Shown here one piece after another: positions 58,706-64,000 of a stretch of DNA of 64,000 nt. How positions within the stretch are numbered: the first letter of the stretch is position 1; every line of letters starts with the position of its first letter. Both the position numbers and the translations under genes were made by a program. The DNA is from an uncultured Capnocytophaga sp. (GTDB lineage Bacteria; Bacteroidota; Bacteroidia; Flavobacteriales; Flavobacteriaceae). Location of the stretch: contig NZ_CALGWU010000057.1 in assembly GCF_937936315.1 (NCBI RefSeq), positions 116,456-180,455 on the forward strand, read 5' to 3'. The notes beneath the pieces are model-generated. The model did not search any database, had not been told where the DNA came from, and saw only the letters and a list, made by a program, of their open reading frames with translations.

Positions 58706-58903
58706 TTATTTATCCATAAGCACCTTGCAGTGTGAAAGTTCGGGCTTATTTTTAGTGTAGGCATCGAGCCAAACTTTTAGTTCTTCTACTTCATAGGGCA
58801 ATAGTCTATCTATTGCTTTTTTGAGTTCTTTGTAAAATAAGTTTGGATCGAAACTTACCTTTGATAAAATCATTTTTGTGTACTCAAACATTGCACGTTT
58901 CAT
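58706..58903 (-). CDS. Conserved small cytoplasmic protein (65 residues)
   Basis: The protein begins MKRAMFEYTKMILSKVSFD and is helical and charged, ending KPELSHCKVLMDK. From memory, short proteins with FEYTK and LLPYEVEELKxWL are widespread in Flavobacteriia, but they have no known function. A TACATTTG box 28 bases upstream and a terminator just after the stop support a real, separately transcribed gene. Confidence 0.75.
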   Translation of the reverse strand: MKRAMFEYTKMILSKVSFDPNLFYKELKKAIDRLLPYEVEELKVWLDAYTKNKPELSHCKVLMDK

Positions 58904-58931
58904 AATAGATAGGTTTTAATGTTTTATTGTA

Positions 58932-58939
58932 CAAATGTA
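58932..58939 (-). promoter_or_regulatory. -7 box TACATTTG for the 65-residue protein gene
   Basis: Matches TAnnTTTG on the minus strand, 28 bases before the start. A CTTG at 58962-58959 is a weak -33 candidate at 19-20 bases. Confidence 0.6.
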
Positions 58940-58997
58940 GCTAATAAAAATGATATGAACAAGTTTTAAGATGTTAATTTTGTGTTAAAATCTATAA

Positions 58998-60770
58998 CTA
59001 TTTCAGTTTCACATCATATTCTAAACGGGCTTGTACCTCGCGTTGTTGGGCAATGCGTTTTATCTGCTGATATACTTCATAAGCTTCTACCCCCATTTCG
59101 TCACGCAAGTTATTTCCTCTTAATTGAGCTCCAAAACGGCGGAACATTGCCTTGAAATCCATCTCGAATACAGGATAAGAAATTGTGCGATACTCTTTAA
59201 GTCCGTTATCTTTAGCGGCGTAGGCAATAGCATCGTTGAGAGACCCCAATTCATCTACCAAACCATTAGCAAGGGCTTCTTTACCACTCCACACTCTTCC
59301 TTGTGCGATAGAGTCTATTTGAGCTACTGTTTTGCCACGCCCTTGAGCTACACGGTCTAAAAATACAGTATACACTTGTTCAATAGATTCGGTCATTTCT
59401 TTTCTGAATTGTTCAGTAGGCTTTTGATAAGGGCTATACCATTGAGCATTAGGGTGAGTACTCACCGTTTCGGCAGTTATGCCCCAATTGGTAGCTAAAG
59501 CATTTACGTTAGGAATCACGCCAAATACCCCGATAGATCCTGTAATGGTACCTTCTTCAGCAAAAATGCGATTGGCATTACAAGCTATATAATAGCCTCC
59601 TGAAGCAGCGTAATTACCCATAGACACATATACCTTTTTCTTCTTTTTGGTCATCTCTATTTCGCGATGCATCAACTCTGAAGCTAAGGCATCACCCCCA
59701 GGGGAATTGATGCGGAGGACAATTGCTTTTACTTCTTTTTTATCGGCGGCTTTTCGCAAAGCACGGATAATGGTTTCGTTACCCACTACTTCGGCACGCC
59801 CCTCGCCTTGCATAATCTCACCATCGGCATAGATAACCGCGATTTTATCTTTAGTTTTATTATTTGAGTTTTTACCTACCACTGCTTCGGCGTAATCTTC
59901 TATGTTGATAAAATCTACTTTATCAATACTCTTGCTACCGGTTTTGTCGCAGATGATTTTTTCAAACTCATCGCGGTAGAGGATATCGTCTACTAATCCA
60001 TTGTTTTTAGCAAGTTGGGCATTGCGCCCATTTACATTTGTAGCAATTTCGTTGAGCTTTTCGACAGAGATGTTGCGGCTTTTGGAGATATCGGTAGCAA
60101 TAACACTCCACATTGCATTGAGCAATTGAGAGATTTGCAATCGGTTGTTATCGCTCATCTTATTGTCTAAGAAAGGTTCTACAGCACTTTTGTATTTACC
60201 GTGGCGAATGACTTCCATTTGCACCCCTGTTTTCTCTTGCAAACCTTTGAAGAAAAGCACTTCGGAAGAAAGTCCCCGCAAAGCAACACTTCCCAACTGA
60301 CTTATATAAATTTTATCGGCAACACTTTGGAGATAATAGTCGAGTTGAGAAATTTCATCGTTATAAGCTAAGACGAATTTTCCAGAAGTTTTGAAATCTA
60401 TTAAGGCTTTGCGCAGTTCTTGAGCAAACGCCAAACCGCCAATATTACCCGTACTTTTGAGGTAAATACCCTTGATACGTTTATCGGTTTTGGCATTTTG
60501 AATAGCTTTAAGGGTAGTGTTCAGTCCGTTGTAAGACTGAGAGGTATAGTCGAAATCCTTAAAACTAACACGCTCACCATAATCGGTAAGAGGCTCGTTG
60601 AAAGCGAGTTCTAATACTGAATTGTCTTTCACGGTTATTTCTTCACCTGAAGAACTTCCTACTACTGAACCTATCATCACAGAAATGAAGACGAGGAAAA
60701 GGAGAAGGCATATTCCCATAGAAATAAAGAATCCGAGAATTGTAGCTAAGAGGGTTTTGAAAAAAGTCAT
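58998..60770 (-). CDS. sppA: Signal peptide peptidase SppA, 67-kDa type
   Basis: SppA degrades cleaved signal peptides in the inner membrane. The 590 residues begin with a membrane anchor (FISMGICLLLFLVFISVMIG). Two tandem Clp-like domains follow. The general-base lysine is in the GKYKSAVEPFLDN motif near 205 and the nucleophile serine in NYAASGGYYIA near 390, the arrangement in the long type. It follows cysH by 17 bases on the same strand. Confidence 0.95.
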   Translation of the reverse strand: MTFFKTLLATILGFFISMGICLLLFLVFISVMIGSVVGSSSGEEITVKDNSVLELAFNEPLTDYGERVSFKDFDYTSQSYNGLNTTLKAIQNAKTDKRIKGIYLKSTGNIGGLAFAQELRKALIDFKTSGKFVLAYNDEISQLDYYLQSVADKIYISQLGSVALRGLSSEVLFFKGLQEKTGVQMEVIRHGKYKSAVEPFLDNKMSDNNRLQISQLLNAMWSVIATDISKSRNISVEKLNEIATNVNGRNAQLAKNNGLVDDILYRDEFEKIICDKTGSKSIDKVDFINIEDYAEAVVGKNSNNKTKDKIAVIYADGEIMQGEGRAEVVGNETIIRALRKAADKKEVKAIVLRINSPGGDALASELMHREIEMTKKKKKVYVSMGNYAASGGYYIACNANRIFAEEGTITGSIGVFGVIPNVNALATNWGITAETVSTHPNAQWYSPYQKPTEQFRKEMTESIEQVYTVFLDRVAQGRGKTVAQIDSIAQGRVWSGKEALANGLVDELGSLNDAIAYAAKDNGLKEYRTISYPVFEMDFKAMFRRFGAQLRGNNLRDEMGVEAYEVYQQIKRIAQQREVQARLEYDVKLK

Positions 60771-60787
60771 ATTATCAATTTGTCAAT

Positions 60788-61492
60788 TTATTTGTGTTCG
60801 TGGAGACCGCATTCCTTTTTGCTATTGCTTTCCCACCACCAACGTCCGGCACGAAAATCTTCACCTTCTTTGATAGCGCGGGTACAAGGAGCGCAACCTA
60901 TGCTCACAAAACCTTTGTCGTGCAATACATTGTACGGAATGTTGTGTGCTTTAACAAAGGCTTTAGTGTCCTCGAAAGTCCAGTGGAGTATAGGGTTATA
61001 CTTAAAGAGCTGAAAGGTATCGTCCCACTCGAGTATAGGGAGATCTTTGCGGGCTGTACTTTGATCAGCACGGAGCCCTGTGACCCATACCTTTTTACCT
61101 TTGAGCGCTCTACCAAGAGGTTCTACCTTGCGGATATGGCAGCACTCTTTGCGGAGTTCGACTGAGCGGTAGAATGAGAGAGGTCCATTTTTATGGACGT
61201 ATTCTTCTATATCGTTAGTTTTGGGATAATAGGGCAAGATGTGTGTGTTGTAACGTTCATCGGTGCTTTCCCAAACTGAATAAGTTTCGTTGAACAAGCG
61301 CCCTGTATCTAAAGTAAAAATACTGATAGGGATTTGGTTTGCCAAAATGAGATGTGTAACAGCTTGGTCTTCCAATCCAAAGCTAGTAGAGAAGACAATT
61401 TCATTAGGAAATTGTTCAGCTAAAAAAGCGAGACCTTCTATTTCAGTTTTTTGTAAGAGAGCGTTATGGAGTGTTGCTAATTGTTCTTTCAT
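60788..61492 (-). CDS. cysH: Phosphoadenylyl/adenylyl-sulfate reductase
   Basis: CysH reduces activated sulfate to sulfite in sulfur assimilation. The 234 residues have the PP-loop-like FSTSFGLEDQAVTHLI near 33 and the two cysteine pairs KECCHIRKVEPL and SIGCAPCTRAIK, which bind a 4Fe-4S cluster in the APS type. The C-terminal KECGLHEH holds the active-site cysteine. The cysteine pairs point to APS rather than PAPS as substrate. The start is 4 bases after the stop of the DUF3298 gene, and sppA follows. Confidence 0.93.
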   Translation of the reverse strand: MKEQLATLHNALLQKTEIEGLAFLAEQFPNEIVFSTSFGLEDQAVTHLILANQIPISIFTLDTGRLFNETYSVWESTDERYNTHILPYYPKTNDIEEYVHKNGPLSFYRSVELRKECCHIRKVEPLGRALKGKKVWVTGLRADQSTARKDLPILEWDDTFQLFKYNPILHWTFEDTKAFVKAHNIPYNVLHDKGFVSIGCAPCTRAIKEGEDFRAGRWWWESNSKKECGLHEHK

Positions 61493-61496
61493 TATA

Positions 61497-62276
61497 TTAT
61501 TTATGATCGGCGAAAGTGAGGTAAGGCATAATCTCTTTGATAGGCACTTTCACTTCAAAAGGTTTATCTAAATAAGGTGCTATTTCAAAAGGATCGTAGT
61601 ACAAGATGAGAGCATCGGCAGCAATTCCCATTTTGTTAGGAAGGCAAAATACTCCATCTTCAAAATCTATTTTTTTATCGGCTAATTGATTTTCAGGAGC
61701 GTTTTCTTTTGCTTTTTTGAAATAGCGTTCGGCAATTTGGGTTACTTTTTGTTCGTCGGTAAAGAGGTTTTCATTAGTAATTACCTCTCCATTATCGATG
61801 GAAAAGTGAGTAAATACTTTAGTTTGAATAGGTTGAGATTCTCCTGTAAAGGCGTATCGGTTAGAGACTAACGAGAGCATTTTATTATTCTGCCACATGA
61901 TGCTATCGGCAACGATAAATTCGAAAGCGGGGAGTTCGGGGAAGTGACCATGGAGTTTGTAGTAATCGTTACTCAAGCTATCTAGAGCTTTTTCTATACT
62001 GATGCCTTCCACTTGCAAAGTATCCTCATTAGATAGGAGGAAGTTAGCAATTTGCATTTCTATTTCTTTGTTAAAATTTTGTGCAAATTCGCTATTCCCT
62101 TTACAGTGCAAATAGTTTAAGCTCACTGAGAAGCAATCGTCTTCGCAATTTTCTTCGCTACGTTCTATTGTTTTCTCTTCAAAGTGGAGTTTGCTGAAAT
62201 AATTATAGGTGCAGTAAGCTCCAGCTATTATTACAGCAATTAGGGCTATCATGAGGGTTAGTTTTTTCTTATTCAT
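61497..62276 (-). CDS. DUF3298/RsiV-like membrane-anchored protein
   Basis: From the ATG at 62276 the protein has 259 residues. Residues 5-24 form a membrane anchor (LTLMIALIAVIIAGAYCTYN). The rest matches the DUF4163/DUF3298 pair found in RsiV-type anti-sigma and lipoprotein-like proteins: GEVITNENLFTD and LILYYDPFEIAPYLDKPFEVKVPI. A longer frame from 62345 runs into the regulator gene and is rejected. It overlaps the DtxR-type gene by 8 bases and precedes cysH by 4, giving a tight operon. Confidence 0.85.
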   Translation of the reverse strand: MNKKKLTLMIALIAVIIAGAYCTYNYFSKLHFEEKTIERSEENCEDDCFSVSLNYLHCKGNSEFAQNFNKEIEMQIANFLLSNEDTLQVEGISIEKALDSLSNDYYKLHGHFPELPAFEFIVADSIMWQNNKMLSLVSNRYAFTGESQPIQTKVFTHFSIDNGEVITNENLFTDEQKVTQIAERYFKKAKENAPENQLADKKIDFEDGVFCLPNKMGIAADALILYYDPFEIAPYLDKPFEVKVPIKEIMPYLTFADHK

Positions 62277-62937
62277 TTTCTTTAATATTTCCATTGACAT
62301 ATATATTTCTGCAGACCATTGCAGAGAGGTTGATATGTTTATCATTTACTAGTAGGAACATAGAGTCGTCAAAAGGTTCTTTGCTGAGTACTTCTATTTC
62401 GTCGCCCAAAGCAATATTCATTTTGTTGAGATATACCAAAAACTCCTTAGAGGTGTTCTTTACTGCTGCACACACTCCCTTATCGCCTTGCTTGAGTTCG
62501 CTTAAAAGGGTTTGGATAGTGGTAGTGAAAACGCCCTCTTTATTAGGGATTGGGTCGCCGTGAGGGTCTTTTTGGGGAAATCCTAAGAAAGCATCAAGGC
62601 GTTCTATCAATTTTTCGGACTGTATATGTTCGAGTTCTTCGGCTATTTCGTGGACTTCATCCCAAGAAAAGTTAAGTTTTTCTACTAAGAATACTTCCCA
62701 TAATCGGTGTTTACGTATGATAGCAATGGCTTTTTGAGTACCTTTTTTAGTGAGGGTAACGCCTTGGTATTTTACGTAGTTGATCAGTTTTTTATCGGCT
62801 AATTTTTTGATCATATCGGTTACCGATGAAGCTTTGTTATTCATCACTTCGGCAATAGCATTGGTACTCACCGCTTCTTTAGTTTCGGCATAGAGATGAA
62901 AGATAGCTTTCAAGTGATTTTCTTCTGATAAGGTCAT
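62269..62937 (-). CDS. DtxR/MntR-family metal-dependent regulator
   Basis: The 222 residues start with a winged-helix DNA-binding domain (EENHLKAIFHLY, ASSVTDMIKKLADKKLINYVKYQGVTLT). A dimerisation and metal-binding domain follows (IIRKHRLWEVFLVEKLNFSWDEVHEIAEELEHI, GDPIPNKEG), then a C-terminal SH3-like FeoA domain. Family members repress metal uptake genes with Mn2+ or Fe2+. Which metal is used is not clear from sequence. It heads the operon with the DUF3298 protein, cysH and sppA. Confidence 0.92.
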   Translation of the reverse strand: MTLSEENHLKAIFHLYAETKEAVSTNAIAEVMNNKASSVTDMIKKLADKKLINYVKYQGVTLTKKGTQKAIAIIRKHRLWEVFLVEKLNFSWDEVHEIAEELEHIQSEKLIERLDAFLGFPQKDPHGDPIPNKEGVFTTTIQTLLSELKQGDKGVCAAVKNTSKEFLVYLNKMNIALGDEIEVLSKEPFDDSMFLLVNDKHINLSAMVCRNIYVNGNIKENE

Positions 62938-62961
62938 TTTTTCTTTGTTTTTAAGACAAAA

Positions 62962-62984
62962 AACCGCCTTTTACAATGGCGGTT
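62962..62984 (-). terminator. Terminator of the thioesterase gene
   Basis: AACCGCC (62962-62968) pairs with GGCGGTT (62978-62984). On the minus strand it is followed by TTTTTGTCTT. Confidence 0.8.
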
Positions 62985-62995
62985 CTACTATTACA

Positions 62996-63523
62996 TCAAC
63001 TATTTTCTAACTCGGTGAATAGGGCTTTTAGCTCGGTAGCATCGTGAGGAGAGAGTTTACCGGCAATCACCAAACTGAGTTGGCGACGTTGTAAAGCGCC
63101 TTTGTATCGCTCTTTTTCGAGGTCGGTTTCAGGTTCTAATTCTGGTACTTTTACGGGGCGACCATTCTCGTCTACCGCTACAAACGAGTAGATAGCCTCA
63201 GTAGCTTTGGTACGCTCACCATAAGTATTTTCCATCCACACATCTATATACACCTCCATAGAAGAGGAGAAAGCGCGTGAAATAGCAGCTTCTACGGTTA
63301 CTATACTTCCTACGCGTATGCTATGAGTAAAGGCTACGTGGTTTACCGATACGGTAACTGTAGCGCGCCCAGAGTGGCGCTGAGAAGCAATACTTGCGGC
63401 TCTATCCATACGAGCAAGGAGTTCGCCCCCAAACATAGCGTTTAGGTGATTAGTTTCGCCAGGTAGTACGAGGTCGGTGAGTATAGTACGTGAATCGGAA
63501 GGTGTTTTTTTATTTGGTATCAT
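62996..63523 (-). CDS. Acyl-CoA thioesterase (hotdog fold)
   Basis: From the ATG at 63523 the protein has 175 residues. The HotDog-fold signature of the BFIT/YciA type is visible: LPGETNHLNAMFGGELLARMDRAASIAS at about 21-48, and NHVAFTHSIRVGSIVTVEAAI near 62. It hydrolyses acyl-CoA esters in the cytoplasm. A longer frame from 63613 would overlap the SPOR gene end by 86 bases and start without a good context, so 63523 is used. It follows the SPOR gene stop by 4 bases. Confidence 0.92.
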   Translation of the reverse strand: MIPNKKTPSDSRTILTDLVLPGETNHLNAMFGGELLARMDRAASIASQRHSGRATVTVSVNHVAFTHSIRVGSIVTVEAAISRAFSSSMEVYIDVWMENTYGERTKATEAIYSFVAVDENGRPVKVPELEPETDLEKERYKGALQRRQLSLVIAGKLSPHDATELKALFTELENS

Positions 63524-63527
63524 TTTT

Positions 63528-64000
63528 TTATGGTTGAGTGAGTATCCATCCGCCGTCGAGTTTTTTCTCTTGTTTAGAGGCTTGCACTTCTCGTTGTTGT
63601 AGTCTAGCTTCATCTATTAAGTCAAACCCTCCATAGCTCACTTGATATAAACCTTTAGCATTTACTCCTAATATGAAAGCATTAGGATATCCTATTTTTC
63701 TAAGTTGCTGTACACGAGCTTGTGCGTTTTTCTCTGAACTAAAAGCACCTGCAATCACTTGGTATTTTTTGTTAGCCAAAGGAGATGGTTTGCTAGGGTT
63801 GCTTGGAGCAGTTGAGCTAGTAGTTTTGGTACCTGCTGGAGCTTGCGTAGGCTTAGTACCTGCTGTGGCTTGTGTAGGTTTAGCGCCTGCGGTAGCTTGT
63901 GTAGGTTTAGCGCCTGCGGTAGCTTGTGCAGGTTTAGCGGCTGCAGTAGCTTGTGCAGGTTTAGCGGCTGCAGTAGCTTGTGCAGGTTTAGCGGCTGCAG
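63528..64000 (-). CDS. SPOR-domain protein with alanine/proline-rich repeats (N-terminus beyond window)
   Basis: The minus-strand frame is open from 63528 to the right edge. The visible start of the frame is repeat sequence (KPAQATAAA units), then a Ser/Thr/Pro linker, then a SPOR domain near the end (ANKKYQVIAGAFSSEKNAQARVQQLRKIGYP, LYQVSYGGFDLIDEARLQQREV). SPOR domains bind septal peptidoglycan, so an envelope or division protein is likely. The N-terminal part with any membrane anchor is not in the window. A TTG near 63779 is not needed as a start because the frame continues upstream. Confidence 0.85.
   Translation of the reverse strand, partial: AAAKPAQATAAAKPAQATAAAKPAQATAGAKPTQATAGAKPTQATAGTKPTQAPAGTKTTSSTAPSNPSKPSPLANKKYQVIAGAFSSEKNAQARVQQLRKIGYPNAFILGVNAKGLYQVSYGGFDLIDEARLQQREVQASKQEKKLDGGWILTQP
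63835..64000 (-). repeat. 27-base tandem repeats encoding AKPAQATAA units
   Basis: Six or more units of nine codons are visible up to the window edge, with T or G variants at one position of the older units. The units closest to the edge are identical. Copy number variation is likely. Confidence 0.85.

Noticed and set aside
1..64000. Prophage, insertion sequence, tRNA or rRNA genes
   Set aside because: No integrase, transposase, capsid or portal gene and no cloverleaf or rRNA sequence was recognised. Weak tRNA-like sequences could escape reading by eye.

Overview
The window reads as chromosomal DNA of a low-to-mid GC member of the Bacteroidota, class Flavobacteriia. Capnocytophaga or a close relative is the best guess from gene content; this is an inference without a database search. 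The evidence is as follows. Many genes carry the Bacteroidota promoter signature: a -7 box of the form TAnnTTTG, often with TTTG or TTG 19 bases upstream. Secreted proteins have flavobacterial-style signal peptides and lipoboxes. There is a TonB-dependent receptor with DUF4876 and DUF6850-like partners, a fused glycogen synthase/alpha-glucan phosphorylase, and an acpP-fabF-rnc cluster. I see no rRNA, tRNA, CRISPR array, prophage, transposase or plasmid gene.

Layout. 1-806 is the 5' part of an OmpA-type protein with thrombospondin type 3 repeats, cut by the window edge. 1009-9388 holds the glycogen fusion enzyme and a SWIM zinc-finger protein with a large partner of unknown function. 9493-12327 is acpP-fabF-rnc plus a phosphoesterase. 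12712-16625 has a lone ketosynthase, TatD, a secreted unknown, and DUF2809 and DUF2461 proteins. 16747-18955 is dprA-dinB. 18974-26033 is an outer-membrane uptake-type locus: TonB receptor, two tandem-duplicated DUF4876 lipoproteins and a DUF6850-like barrel. 26287-28350 is a POT peptide transporter facing an isochorismatase-type hydrolase. 28495-32329 is an ECF sigma/anti-sigma pair flanked by two paralogous outer-membrane proteins. 32564-35931 has superoxide dismutase, small membrane proteins, a hemerythrin-PAS protein and a methyltransferase. 35970-39953 is trpS, an oxidoreductase, a SPOR protein and queE. 40114-46754 is miaB and a methionine/threonine operon (metX, thrA fusion, grpB-like, metF). 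46790-56181 covers engB, a hydrolase, an acidic protein, a subtilase, an MFS transporter with a CYTH protein, valS and dapD. 56266-64000 covers a secreted unknown, an rRNA/tRNA methyltransferase, sppA, cysH, a DUF3298 protein, a DtxR-type regulator, an acyl-CoA thioesterase and a second SPOR protein cut by the edge.

The most unusual aspect is the density of short dispersed repeats in ordinary housekeeping DNA. At least six families are recognisable: AATTTGTTA/TTAATTG arrays; CAGGTGTTAGG-like arrays; TAAGAGATAAGAA; a GTGCG-AGC-CGCAC hairpin followed by GGGCA; a CGAGC-TACAA-GCTCG hairpin followed by CGCTAGCG; and a composite element of about 105 bases with several hairpins, found 3' of three genes. 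They fill spacers inside operons, often supply the stop codon of the preceding gene, crowd or remove start codons (dinB, the DUF6850 gene), and in one case lie in frame inside a large coding sequence (8301-8450). Whether a mobile system (for example a REP-associated transposase elsewhere in the genome) drives this cannot be settled from the window.

Most metabolic genes are conventional. Together they cover storage glucan turnover, fatty-acid synthesis, methionine/threonine and lysine precursors, sulfate assimilation, tRNA charging and modification, and cell-envelope functions.
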